From: Syncephalis plumigaleata
Lineage: Eukaryota > Zoopagomycota > Zoopagomycetes > Zoopagales > Piptocephalidaceae
Assembly: GCA_025201365.1 (NCBI GenBank)
Contig: JAIXMF010000004.1
Coordinates: 1,481,696-1,545,695 of the forward strand
Direction of reading: 5' to 3'
Length of the DNA: 64,000 nt
Part shown: positions 46,723-58,155 of the stretch, one piece after another
Layout: each line of letters starts with the position of its first letter
Numbering within the stretch: the stretch's first letter is position 1
The notes under the pieces: model-generated
Told to the model about the DNA's origin: nothing
Database searches by the model: none
The model's input: the letters and a program-made list of their open reading frames with translations, nothing else
Translations under genes and position numbers: made by a program

Positions 46723-48877
46723 ATGCCTAAACGTCATAAGAATACAGAAGGCCGACAGGCTAAACGAGCAAAGAAGAGTCAGAAAGAAGTGGAATTAGAA
46801 GCACTAGTATTTGGTGCTGATATTGGTGACGATGATACGTTGAATTATATGGGTCAGGAATCAGTACAATATGACAACGACAATGATAGCGACGATACAC
46901 CTGCTCTAGATCAGGAATTGTCGGGTGACGAAGCAGCAGAATTGTCCTTCTCCGTAGATACTGGGGATCAAGCACCTTCTATGGTAAGCAATTAGTCTAT
47001 TTTACTATGATATCCTAATAACATGATATGATTACAGGAATTTACTATTGATACAGGATTTATGGAAGAGGCAGATGAAGAAAGCGAAAATGAAGAGGAA
47101 GCAACATCTGACATTGATGGTAACTACAACTAGCACTTGTTAATAATGAATACAATAATAATCAATCTACTCAATATCAATAGATACAGCAACTAATACT
47201 AAAAAGGCTGCATGGGAGGATGAAGATGATGAAAAGTTAACGGTATCTCTTATGGAACGTAATCGTCTACGTAAATTGCGTACTACAGAGACAGAAACTG
47301 AAGTAAAGGGTGATGAATATCAACGACGTCTACGTCGACAGTAAGTTGCTCTATTCCACTATACAACTATTCCTATACTTACATTGATACATCATTGTAG
47401 ATTTGAACAATCAAAGCCTAAACCTAAATGGGCATTAACAGCATCAGACGTAAGGATCAATCATCTACCATGTCCGATATCGATGATGATGACGAGAATA
47501 ACGAGGAATCTAATGGACAAGGCATTTCAAGTTATTAACACAATCTGCCAGTCTACTAAGTAAAGCAAGTGTACACTTGCCATCCGGTAAACTTGATGTG
47601 GAACGTGTTAAAGACGTGAGTCAACCATCAAAGAACAAGGTGAGTAGCATGATCATGGATTATATCATACTGTCATAGTAACTAATTCACTACTATATAA
47701 CTATTATTAGACTAGAGTGGTAGCAGTCGATTTCCATCCTAATGGACAAGTAATGTTAGTGCTGGATCTGATAAAACCCTACGCTTATTCCAGGTATTTG
47801 AAATGATTACATAATTGACTAAAACATACCTACTTAATAGTCCTATATAGATTGATGGTAAACGAAATGAGAAGATTCAATCTGTACTATTCAAGGATTT
47901 ACGTATTGGTTGTGCAAAGTTTGATCATGCAGGACGTCATATCATTGTTACAGGTAGACGTACCTACTTTTACATTTATGATGTGGAAAGTGGTCAAATA
48001 TCTCGGATACCGCAACTACGCCCACGTACATCTAATGTGAAATTACTTGCTGATCGATTCTCAATCTCACCCAATGACAAGTAAGTAATACACTCATATA
48101 TATATATAATATATATACTAGTTAATATTGTGTATTCATGATCATAGATGGATGGCATTTATAGCCAAGGGTGGTGTCATGATATCGTTTCACTGGATAC
48201 TAGGCGATGGATCGGTGATATCCGTGTTAATAAGGGTGTTGCCGATATTGCCTGGTCGATGGATGGTCATCATTTATATGTGTTAAGCACTGAATCTGAA
48301 GTATATCGCTGGAATATTGAAACACTTGCATGTGTTCATCGATTCCATGATCATGGTGGATTCGCACCAACATGTCTAGCAGTATCCACCGGTGATCGAT
48401 ACTTGGCTATAGGGTAATGTATTGAATAACAACTATATAGATATAGATATACATTACTCATTATACTATTAGATCCAATTCTGGTATGGTTAATCTATAC
48501 GATCAATCTTCATTGGAGACTAGCTCGCCTAGACCCGTAAAGACATTCGACAATTTGATCACACCCATACATGGTTTGCAATTCTCATCAGATGCTCAAT
48601 TATTATGCATGTATAGTACGAGTAAAAAGGATCAATTACGTATGGTGAGTAGTAGTAGTAGTATTGCTCTATTGATATCATGTGTATTCATTCATGTTGT
48701 CTATCATTATAGATTCATACTGCTTCACGTACTGTATTCAGTAACTGGCCAACTACTGGTACACCATTGAGTCATGTACAGGCAGTTGGATTCTCGCCTC
48801 ATACAGGCTATCTAACCATTGGTAATGATAAAGGACGTACGCTACTGTATCGTATGCGACACTATGGACAAGCTTGA
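46723..48877 (+). CDS. UTP18: UTP18-like U3 snoRNP WD40 protein (frame broken in this sequence)
   Basis: Exons from 46,723 encode a Lys/Arg-rich start, an acidic region, then WD40 blades: RVVAVDFHPNGQVML, SDKTLRLF, IDGKRNEKIQSVLFKDL, GRRTYFYIYDVESGQISRI, SISPNDKWMAF, VADIAWSMDGHHLYV, VQAVGFSPHTGYLTIGNDKG, ending RMRHYGQA at 48,877. This is the UTP18 pattern: a subunit of the UTP-B part of the SSU processome needed for 18S rRNA maturation in the nucleolus. At least four single-base frame changes are needed to follow the homology (about 47,450, 47,527, 47,757 and 48,183). As UTP18 is normally essential and single-copy, either these are consensus errors or this is a dead copy. Its stop is 18 bases from the stop of the convergent eEFSec gene. 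Confidence 0.75.
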
Positions 48878-48895
48878 ATAAACTAATATTATTTA

Positions 48896-51329
48896 CTATT
48901 GGATGATACGTTTATGTGTATCGTAGATGAGTTTCTTGAAGGGTAGTCGAATGATAGTCGATTCATTGTCATTGCGTACACTCATCTTGTTATTACGTGT
49001 AGTCTTGGATGAAAGAAGTGCTGCAGGTAGTTTATCCATTGTCTTGACTCTAAATTTACCACTAGTACCAAAGGTAGATTCAATTTTACCTTGACAATTC
49101 AACTCTAATATCATGTTAATGTACATATGAATAATCAGCTAGAATGAAGGTATATTGTATTCAGATTACCTGATGATCCTATGGTAACAGTTAGACCGAT
49201 AAACTTGTCGAGTGTACCCTCCTTTCTAACGAGTCCACGACCGATGAGTGTATAATCATCGACAATCTAGGGTAATAGTCAATATTACTACTAATGGAAT
49301 GAATACTGTGATGTCATTTATGGTTGCTCACCCTATCAATCATTGCCGTACGTTGACGTTCTTTATAGATATTCAATTGTGGTAGAAACTAGTCTTATAA
49401 TGAGCATCTGTGATAATATGCTGTAAATGACCATAGATTGCCATACGACATTGTTTCGTATCTATCATTTGCATTAAGGATAAATGTAATACTACAACTA
49501 TAGAGTGAGTAACTATATGAAAGGATACGGATATCAAGATCTAGACGTGATAGAATGGATAATGCACGCGGTGCACATCGAATTGGCTTATCGAACTCTA
49601 GTAGAGCCCAGTATTTACTCGTATTCACAGATGACATTGTTGCCTCGTTGTTATCTTCTTCTTCTTGTTCTAGAGTAGGCAAGAACTGGTACCATTCATG
49701 TAAATCGAATGTATATCTAGTACAATAGATTAGCTAGATATAATTGCATCAATATCATTCTATACTTACTATTACCGTCATTGTTATTACGTGAAAAGAA
49801 TACAACATTTGCGGTGACTGTCTCGTAGCCTACAGTAACTGGAATGGCATGCAATGGCATTAGATGATCTAATTATTGACTCGTATTAACTGCTTCTTAC
49901 CATGAAATTTACTTCTTGATTGCAGCACCTTTATAGAATGGTATTCGTTGTGCATCTACAATAGCGGCATAGGTCAACTGCACTACATTCGGTGTTGCTA
50001 CTAGTCCTCGTTCCAATATCTCGGATCAAGTTGCTTTACACATATACCAATACGATCACCCTATATATATATTATATGTATATATGTACATATATCTATG
50101 TGATTCATCAATAATTACCTTACACGCCCTCTCTATCGACTGTCTAAATCGTTGTATACTCTTCACCTTTCTTCATGGCCTATAGCAATTTCAATATTCT
50201 AAATAGTAATCGTATCAAATGGTTGTCTACTCGATATTAGCCTGCTTACATCGCCCACATTCACTGCACCGCCAAGTATCGTGCCTGTAAGGATGGTGCC
50301 CTTGCCTTTCAGCGCAAAGCAATGATCCACGGCATATAGAAATGGCTCAGAAGGATCGAACGGTTTCGGTAAGGGAATACAGCGCGTAATGCATGCACCA
50401 ATTGATCAATACCATTCGATGCAGCATCGTCATTCTGAGCGGATACCGGTATCATGGGGACATGCTCGAATCCTAATGGTAAGATGGCTTTGGCTATCGC
50501 TTGCTTTATCTATTACATACAATCAATATCAATAACCATAAACCATTTATGATATCTGCAATAAATGACTACCTTGGCTATTTTGGTAGATCGGGTTGCC
50601 TCCTGTAGTAAATCTATCTTGTTCAATGCAATCACCAGTGGACATTTGATAATCTGTGCCAATACTAGACACTATATAGGTATGTAATAGTCGCAAATGT
50701 TATTTATTAATGAGGAAAAGACAGCGTATACTCCTCCATCAATATGGTTGCTTACCTCGGCTGTTTGCGTTTGAATTCCTTTGGTCGCATCGATGACTAG
50801 CAATGTAACATCGATAATCTGAGCACCTACATAGAAATTACTAAATGAATAGATATAGATATATATATGACATCAGTCATTCTACATATTTACCACCGAT
50901 AACTGTACGAACAAGTGAGGCATGTCCCGGACAATCGACCAGTGTTACCAATATCTGTTCCGTGTCAATGCCATGTTCTAGCATATTACAGCAGTCGGAC
51001 AATAGTCGTTTCGCTTATTCGTCAAACTAGTATATACAAATAGAATGAGCTGCGCTATTACCTTGCCAATGTGTAGGTACCTGCGTGAAATAGCCGGAGA
51101 AACCGAGGTCAAGGGTGATGCCGCGGGTTTGACTTTGTGGATTCTTGTCGAATGCCGCTGTCGACGCAATACTACTAAGTTGCTTGGCTAGTGTAGTAGT
51201 AGGAGGGTATTTAGTAGACTATTGCACAACTATTGCTTATCAGAGAGTATAACGTACCAAGTGTCGTCTTCCCACTATCTACATGGCCAAGTATGCCAAT
51301 ATAACGTTAAATGACGAAAGTGACGCCAT
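48896..51329 (-). CDS. EEFSEC: Selenocysteine-specific elongation factor eEFSec (frame broken in this sequence)
   Basis: Reading leftward from ATG at 51,329: GTPase G1 GILGHVDSGKTTL, AKQLSSIASTAAFDKNPQSQ with TRGITLDLGFS, G3 VDCPGHASLVRTVIGGAQII, G4 ALNKIDLL, domain II VDHCFALKGKGTILTGTILG, VKSIQRF ... GDRIGICVKQLDP, KFHVTVGYETVTANVVFFS, ALLEFDKPIRCAPRALSI, SRLDLDIHTKQCRMAIYGH, IVDDYTLIGRGLVRKEGTLD, and the C-terminal DTHKRIIQ before the stop at 48,896. AAFDKxPQSxxRGITLDLGF and RLDxDIHT separate eEFSec from eIF2-gamma and EF-Tu. It delivers Sec-tRNA to UGA codons with SECIS-binding protein. At least six single-base frame changes and one in-frame TAA (about 51,013) interrupt the frame, so this may be decaying or miscalled. 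A U12 intron lies at 49,462-49,528. Confidence 0.8.
49462..49528 (-). other. U12-type GT-AG intron in the eEFSec gene
   Basis: On the minus strand the donor is GTATCCTTT (U12 consensus), the branch-like ATCCTTAAT lies 11-12 nt before the acceptor, and the intron ends GATAG. Splicing completes a His codon in SRLDLDIHTKQCRM, exactly as the conserved SRLDADIHT of eEFSec requires. Confidence 0.78.
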
Positions 51330-51616
51330 GGATAAAGTAGAAGAAAGGAGCCGCGATACATGGAGAAAGAAATGAAACGATACGTCGTTTTCATCATACC
51401 AACTGCTTTTCGACCATTCTCTATTAATCTTTGCCTAGTCAATTACATTCTATTGCACAGCTTATTACTCATTAAATACACATATAAATAAGTAAGAAAT
51501 CTCTGTTTAATAATCAAATGACTATCATTGTATATCGATAATCATATAGTAGTCCTACGGTAGACACATATCATCGATGGAATTGTTCGCGTCTAACACA
51601 AGTATATATCCTATGT

Positions 51617-52024
51617 TTATGCCGCTTGATTTTGTTGTTCTTCGCGTAGTTTTGTGGCTAGACGCATACGTCGCTTATAACTAATAACAAAATAAACGAA
51701 ATAACATCCGACGCATACGTATATCATTCGAGAAGGATTATCGTTAATGTTCACTGCTTACCAGTTACGCGCTATTTCTCAATCTACTTACTCGTCGTAT
51801 TGACACTTTTCATAGGCGTGTCGTTCCTCTTCACAACGCCATGGCAGGAAACAGTTCTCGTAGCGACACTTGTTCAGGGGAATAAGTTTATGTGCACAGT
51901 AATCGCGCCATTCGAGTGGTACTCGATTCTTTTTCATTTCTTCCTGAGTTGCAATCATACGTGGTTGAGCATCGTCCTCCACTGTCTTACTGACGGGGAT
52001 GCTGTGTGAATCGGTGGCGGTCAT
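51617..52024 (-). CDS. NDUFB7: NDUFB7-like complex I subunit (twin CX9C)
   Basis: Two exons (52,024-51,792 and 51,680-51,617) give 98 residues. The CHCH fold is explicit: CAHKLIPLNKC and CEEERHAYEKC are two CX9C motifs, separated by RYENCFLPWR, and followed by QYDDYKRRM. This matches the B18/NDUFB7 accessory subunit of NADH dehydrogenase, imported into the intermembrane space by the Mia40 pathway without a cleavable presequence. The junction GA|T restores the DDY motif. Frame is intact. It lies head-to-head with the ceramidase gene. A functional complex I is thereby indicated. Confidence 0.85.
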
Positions 52025-52029
52025 ACTGA

Positions 52030-52920
52030 ATGCCAAAGGAGAATAATAATAAACGCGCTGTGGTATGATGAGAGTAGCTAAATAGATAGATAGATAGATA
52101 GATAGATGTTGACTACACAAAGGAAAAATCAACCTATTTGCTTGCTACAAAGTGTCATTGGCTATGATCAATCTCACAAGTCTAATGCCTAATGGTCATG
52201 AAGGATAGTAATAATGCTGCTTTGTTAGTAATTGACAGTTTAATAAAAACTGCTAAAGTAAAATATGAGTGACACAAATTATAATACACGTTGACAGTGA
52301 CTTGATGGTGATTATAATTCTAGACACCTTGTTATTATCCATATTATGCAATAGATAGATTACGTGCATTTTAATATACTAATAATGATATAGAATGAAT
52401 TTTACGCGAGATTAGCAACGCACCTATATAATCGATTGCTCACTTGCTTGTTCAGTTGATATTCTTCAATGCCTTAGTTTTCTTCTATGCTTCTTCGCTT
52501 CCTACCTTTACCTCTAGCTTGTCTGTATATAACGCATCGTTTCACCGTTAAACGAGTTATTCCCTCATTCCCTCTCATTCAGGTCCCCAATCCAGTATCT
52601 CGTATAACCAAGTCTCGCCTGTGTTACAATCAGTACTCCACAATATTTAAAGCTGTGACATCTTCGAATAACAGGACCACTATCCATACTCTAGTGTTTT
52701 CTTTCCTCGCTTGTCGCTCTCCTTTATCCTCGACTTCAATATTTACCCTTTTTTAACGCAACAACAGGCACAACAGTTACTACGACTACGTCGCTCCCGC
52801 TATTAATTACGACTACCACATTAGTGGTTATTTTGATAAGGGGCGTCTTCTTTTTCCGGATTTATCGCTTGTCAATATTATCTTATTGCTTTCACGTCTA
52901 TTTCATTCGTTATTGTCGGC
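52030..52920. other. Intergenic: GATA microsatellite and pyrimidine-rich leader
   Basis: Contains a (GATA)n run at about 52,083-52,107 and, from ~52,440 on, a T/C-rich stretch preceding the ceramidase start that resembles the leaders of other genes here. No supported gene. Confidence 0.5.
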
Positions 52921-52923
52921 GCT

Positions 52924-55643
52924 ATGTTTGGCTCTTGTTCGCGGAGTAGCCTAGCCTGGCTGGCCCTGTCCATCATTTCTGCTGCGACAGCCATTCATGC
53001 CAGTTATAATGTAGGTTCTTTTAAGTGCTATATTGCTATCATTGTTATTCACCATTAATTCTAATGGTCTAGATTGGAGCGGGTATTGCAGACATTACGG
53101 GGTAAGTGAAAAAGTTTAGCCTGTAGCTACCATGTGGATTGCATACTAACACCAGATTTGTTTTACCATTTAATTAATCAACACCAAATAGGCCTATTGG
53201 TAAGTATGAGTTATGGTTTGGCATCTCACGTATAAATACTTACACACCTAACTGTGTTCTATGGACATGACATTTAGCCGAGGTCAATTTCATGGGCTAC
53301 GCCAATATTAAACAACGCGGCACGGGATTGCGCCAGCGTATTTACTCGAGGGCCTTTATCGTGCACGACACACAGTCGAACAAGCGTGTCGTACACATTA
53401 CAACGGACACCGCAATGATGTCACAATTCGTGCGACAACGTGTCATTCAACGGGTAGTGGAAAAATTGGTGCTGATCTCTATACTCGTGAAAACATCATG
53501 ATTACCGGGACGCATAGTCATTCGGGTCCCGCCGGTTTCCTTGGCTACCTACTCTACGATTTGACAGCCCTCGGTTGGATCGAGCAATCGGCCGAGGCCA
53601 TCGTCACGGGTATCGTGCTCTCCATCGAACGAGCTCATGAACGCTTGCAGCCTGGCAGTGTTTCCGTTCATGTTGGCGAATTACTCGATGCCGGCGTTAA
53701 TCGTTCGCCATCGTCCTACGAGTTGAATCCAGCGGAGGAACGTGCTCGCTACCAGCACAACACCGACAAGGACATGACGCTATTACGCTTTAACGATGCC
53801 TCCGGAAAAGGTATCGGTCAGGTGAACTGGTTTGCCACCCATGGCACCAGTATGAATAATACGAACACCATGGTTACAGGTGATAACAAAGGGTACGTAT
53901 ATTTACATGCAGGCATATGCTATTACTAGGGATGCAGACTAGCTGTTATCGATAAATAATAACGATGTTAATGATGTCAATGTACATACAGATAGCTGCT
54001 GTCAAGTTTGAACAAGCTATGAATCCGCCGGAAAGTCCAACTGGCATGCCAAATGGCTTCGTGGCTGCCTTCAGTCAAACCAATATGGGTGATGTTTCCC
54101 CGAACACTGAAGGTGCAAAATGTCTCGATACCGGTCTCCCTGTGACTATAAGCATAGTACTTGTAATGGTAAAAATGAAATGTGCATTGCTCGGTAAGTG
54201 AGAGTGGAAATACGTGGCAACATTCTAATAGTAGGACTAATAACACGAATACACGCTAATTGTCGAATGTCATCAGTGGTCCTGGATGGCGAGAGGGTGA
54301 TTTTGCCAGTAATGCCATTATTGGTGATCGTCAATATGAGAAAGCGCGCGAACTATTTGACAGTTCACCACGGAAGGTGTTATCGGGACCGGTTGACTTC
54401 CAGCACATGTATCTCGACATGTCCAAGGCGAACTTCACCTACGCCAATGGCACTGCTGGTCATACCTGTCCACCCGCCATGGGCTATTCAATGGCTGCTG
54501 GCACTACTGATGGTAAGCAAGAGTGACGGCATTAGTCTATTAAAGAATGCCACAGCACAATCTAATGATATACATGTGCATATACATACTATTTTACGGA
54601 AAACAACAGGTCCTGGTCAATTCGATTTCTATCAAGGGCAGAACACACCTAATCCATTATGGAATACGGTTGGTGCTATTGTGACCAAAGCACCATCCAA
54701 GGAACAAGCCGCCTGCCACTACCCGAAACCCATCCTACTCAACACCGGTGAAACGCATTTTCCCTACGAATGGCAGCCTACTATCGTTGAGTTGCAAGTG
54801 TTCCGAGTTGGTCAGTGTTCATTGTGGGCGTGCCAGCCGAATTCACCACCATGTCCGGTCGTCGTATGCGTGAAGCGGTGAAAAAGGCTGCCATCGAACA
54901 AGGTATCGCGGGTGAAGACACGATTGTCATTGTATCCGGTCCCTCCAACACTTATGCCAGCTACACCACCACACCCGAGGAGTATGTCGGCCAGCGTTAC
55001 GAGGCTGGCTCCACTATTTTCGGACCGGGATCATTGCCCGCCTACATTCAGAATGCTGTCGCTCTAGTCGGTAGCATGGCTAAGGGTACACGATTGGAGT
55101 CGGCACCGGCACCACCTGACTTTTCCAGTAAATTTATTTCATTGCAAACCGGTGTCGTACTAGATTCACATCCCACCAACAAACCATTCGGCACAGTTAG
55201 TGATGACGTACAGCCCAGTTATCGTCGAGGCAACACTGTAAGCGTCACATTCTGGACCGGTCATCCTCGTAACAATCTGCTATTGGAGGAGTCATACATC
55301 TCGGTGGAACGACAGGATCCGGCCACCAAAGAGTGGAAACGTGTTCGCGATGATGGCTACTGGAGCACACGCTACAAGTGGGTTAAAGTAAACGGATTTG
55401 GCGAGAACAAGGCAGTTATCGAATGGGATATTGAGCCGAATACCAAATGTAAGTAGCGAGACAACGCTAATTGATACGCGCATGTCTATCTATCTATCTA
55501 TATACAATTAATAACGTTCATTTATTTGTCTATCTCGAATAGTGGGCACCTATCGTATTCAACACTTTGGTCATCATCGTACTCTTTTCCAGAAGATTGT
55601 TGCACATAACGGAACTTCCAGTACATTCCAAGTGATTGCCTAA
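52924..55643 (+). CDS. Neutral ceramidase (frame broken in this sequence)
   Basis: Eight exons: 52,924-53,010; 53,073-53,101; 53,192-53,199; 53,278-53,896; 53,992-54,193; 54,277-54,512; 54,610-55,448; 55,543-55,643. Signal peptide (residues ~8-25, LAWLALSIISAATA), then the family signature IGAGIADITGPIAEVNFMGY, zinc-site region ITGTHSHSGPAGFLGYLLYD, NWFATHGTSMNNTNTMVTGD with the conserved NxxSxxNN-like loop, FVAAFSQTNMGDVSPNT, and a C-terminal immunoglobulin-like domain. The enzyme hydrolyses ceramide to sphingosine and fatty acid, outside the cell or in the lumen. Three single-base deletions are apparent (about 53,463 in an A run; 54,140; 54,815). With three bases added the exons sum to a multiple of three, about 707 residues, the expected length. 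Confidence 0.85.
53192..53199 (+). other. 8-nt micro-exon of the ceramidase gene
   Basis: GCCTATTG lies between an acceptor (AAATAG) and a donor (GTAAGT). Joined to GG before and CC after it encodes the invariant Gly-Pro-Ile-Ala of ADITGPIAEVNF, so its inclusion is required by both frame and conservation. Confidence 0.75.
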
Positions 55644-55886
55644 TATTATTAGTATTGCTGCTTTCTTTGAAATGGATTCGAATATAGAATAAATATTTTA
55701 TATTATACATTTGCAGCAAAGTTATTTATTTGTTGTATTGTATTTGACATTTCCAAATGAAGAGAGAGAAATACGATGAGTTTATTTTGATCAAGAATAC
55801 ACAAGTAAATCATACGCAAGTGCAGAGAACAATGACGTATAAACACTACTCTTATTAACTAATGTAGTATGATTTATTGGTACTTG

Positions 55887-57518
55887 CTACAATTCACCAT
55901 ATTCTTGTAGTATGTGCACTTCGTTGTCACGAGAACTACCTATCGTACCAAGCATTTCTTCACCTCTTAACTGCCAACTATTTGGTGCTTCCAATTTGCG
56001 TATTAACATTTTTGTATTGATGTCTACAAGCAAATGACTTCCTCTACGACCACGCTCATGTACATTAAAAACATAAAGATCACCAATAAGGTTTCTGATG
56101 TGTGCTGTACCCGGCAATTGCAATAATAGATCATCATTGTAGGATAAGTCTGTCAATACTTTTGGCTGTTGGTAATCAATCATTGAAAACATGTATCCAG
56201 CTCTTAATAGTGGAATAGGTATATGTCGGTCAGTTATAGTGTCGCAATTACGTGGAATATGGCTTTGACCACTGGATGCTACACTATGCATTATGTATAG
56301 TTCACAACCACGAGGGCCACGCAATTCAATTAGCATATATGAATCGTATGAATTATACGGAATTAGCCACGTATCCCTCATCTTCTCAGGTAGTTGAAAC
56401 CAGCCATTTCGCAATTGTTCAACAGGATTATTGCTCGAGAACTGGTATAGTGCCCATTCAATACGATCCGTATCATCATCTTTGACTAGTCTTGCCGTGT
56501 ATACTATTGCTGTATTGTTAGTTGTTTTATAAAAATGTGCCACGCCCCATGTATCACTAATGCTTCCTGGACACATGATACTATTATCTATATCGAATAC
56601 CATTGCATTCACTAAATCCATTAATGATTAGCATTAGTTATATTACATCATTATAAATTACTACACTTACAAATTCGCGATTCATCGAATACGTTCCTAT
56701 TTTATGCTCTAGAAATACCCATTTCCCTTGATTTCCTCACTCGATATGGTGTTGGAACATCGAATGTAGTGAAAACACCGCCATGTTTGCGAGAAAGTAT
56801 TGCTACATTATAGTGGTATTACTCTTAATTGTCTAGGAGATGCGGCTATATAATGGTCACCCAGGACATAGCTACGCTGAGCTTCATTACCAGTATCCAG
56901 TGAAATAATGTTTGGCGATGTGGATAGCGTACTGTTATATACAATATTGTTGCTTGACCTCAGATTTGAATGTGGCGAATATTGTAAAGTATAACTATGC
57001 CTAGCGTTTTATCTGAACGGTCATACTGTGTGATAAACATACACGATCACTATTACAATTGCGATAACATACTCCATCCTTGTTACTTTCATATCGATAT
57101 GTGTAATATTGTACCGTCCAAATCGCCAATTATTCTCGGTGCTCACTCGTCGACGATATGTGTTGTACCAGTCCACGTTCTCTAGTAGATCGGCTCGTTT
57201 ATCCGATGTACATGGATGGTTGACATCCGTGCGTATACACCATAATACGAAATCCATTTCTCTATCGTAATAGGCTCCCGATAAGAAATCCCTATGGTAT
57301 AGTGCTTGCCATAATAATCGGTCATTTCGAATACTGTTTCTTAACGAGCGACAACATGCTGATAAACGCACTAATTCGATATGACCAAGTAGACTACGGA
57401 AGACACGCTGGTCATGAGATGGAAGAGTATTCAGACAGTTTAGTAATCTACAAGATGAGTTGGAATTACTCGATACTTCAGTAGTAGTAGTAGTAATAAT
57501 AGTAATAACAGTAGACAT
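55887..57518 (-). CDS. F-box-family gene, lineage-specific (copy B, partly preserved)
   Basis: Exon 1 (57,518 leftward to about 57,070) has a Thr/Ser-rich start then an F-box-like helix set, LLGHIELVRLSACCRSLRNS followed by LLWQALYHRDF, which fits an F-box (SCF ubiquitin-ligase adaptor) of reduced similarity. A middle block (about 56,960-56,700) reads NIISLDTGNEAQRSYVLGDH in one frame and AILSRKHGGVFTTFDVPTPY in another. The last frame (56,621-55,887) is open for 244 codons: FDIDNSIMCPGSISDTWGVA, YTARLVKDDDTDRIEWALYQ, LTDLSYNDDLLLQLPGTAHI. Repeated beta-strand-like segments suggest a propeller. I cannot name the family; splice sites between blocks are uncertain and one frame change is needed, so it may be decaying. 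A more damaged paralogue is at 2,897-4,440. Confidence 0.55.
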
Positions 57519-57604
57519 AGTGGAATGGAATAAGAAAGGCGATATGGGTAGAGAAATACGATGACGTTATTTTAATCAAGAATACACAAATAAATTATAC
57601 GCAA

Positions 57605-57913
57605 GTGTGGATAATAATGAAGCATGGTGTTCAAGTCTTTCTAATCGACGAGATATCCTACTGTCACGTGTCATTCCTTCTTAAGATGAGTACAATCTAT
57701 AACAATATACTAACTCATTATTCTATTAGATGCACATATCAGAATTGTAAAGATGACATGAATGGTAAAGGATTCGAGTATCGTGTATGGAATCGGGATA
57801 TGACAGCATGTCTGAATGTTATTCAGATTATTCTCAGTCTTTGCAATGGAAACGGTGTTCCAACACAATTACATCAAAGTGTCATTACTTCTAAACGTGC
57901 AAGAAAAGGATGA
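57605..57913 (+). pseudogene. Fanzor-like (eukaryotic TnpB) C-terminal remnant, best preserved
   Basis: Open for 102 codons: QVFLIDEISYCHVSFLLKM, then IRCTYQNCKDD, then YRVWNRDMTACLNVIQIIL, then GVPTQLHQ. In TnpB/Fanzor proteins a DExxTS-C--C segment, a C-x4-C half of a zinc finger and then an NRDxxAxxN motif close the RuvC nuclease domain; the order and spacing agree here. The first Cys pair is degraded, and the rest of the protein (about 400-500 residues) is missing upstream, where the F-box-family gene begins on the other strand. It is a relic. Dispersed-repeat end sequence follows at 58,128. Confidence 0.58.
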
Positions 57914-58084
57914 CAAGGACAACAAGAAACAACTTATCCGTGATGGTTATTGCTCCTACATCTAAATACGTAGGCTTTATTATCACTAATTGCAATATAT
58001 GATATCGCAATCATTAACATCTCCCTCAACTGCTAAGGTCATGACAACTACTCAATAATAATAGTAATGCGATAATGGTGTAAA

Positions 58085-58155
58085 CAATCATAACTATTTA
58101 TTAATAAACAGCAAAAGTTTAACAGCGTTAACTGGTTGGAATACCTGTAGATTAC
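58085..58155 (+). repeat. Dispersed-repeat terminus, diverged
   Basis: TATTTATTAATAAACAGCAA, then GCGTTAACTGGTTGGAATAC and CTGTA, related to the ends at 21,005-21,063 and 35,081-35,146. It closes the segment that starts with the Fanzor-like remnant. Confidence 0.45.

Noticed and set aside
46723-55643. Programmed frameshifting as the cause of the one-base shifts
   Set aside because: The shifts occur at unrelated sequences without a shared slippery site and would need many events per gene; local sequence error or decay is simpler.
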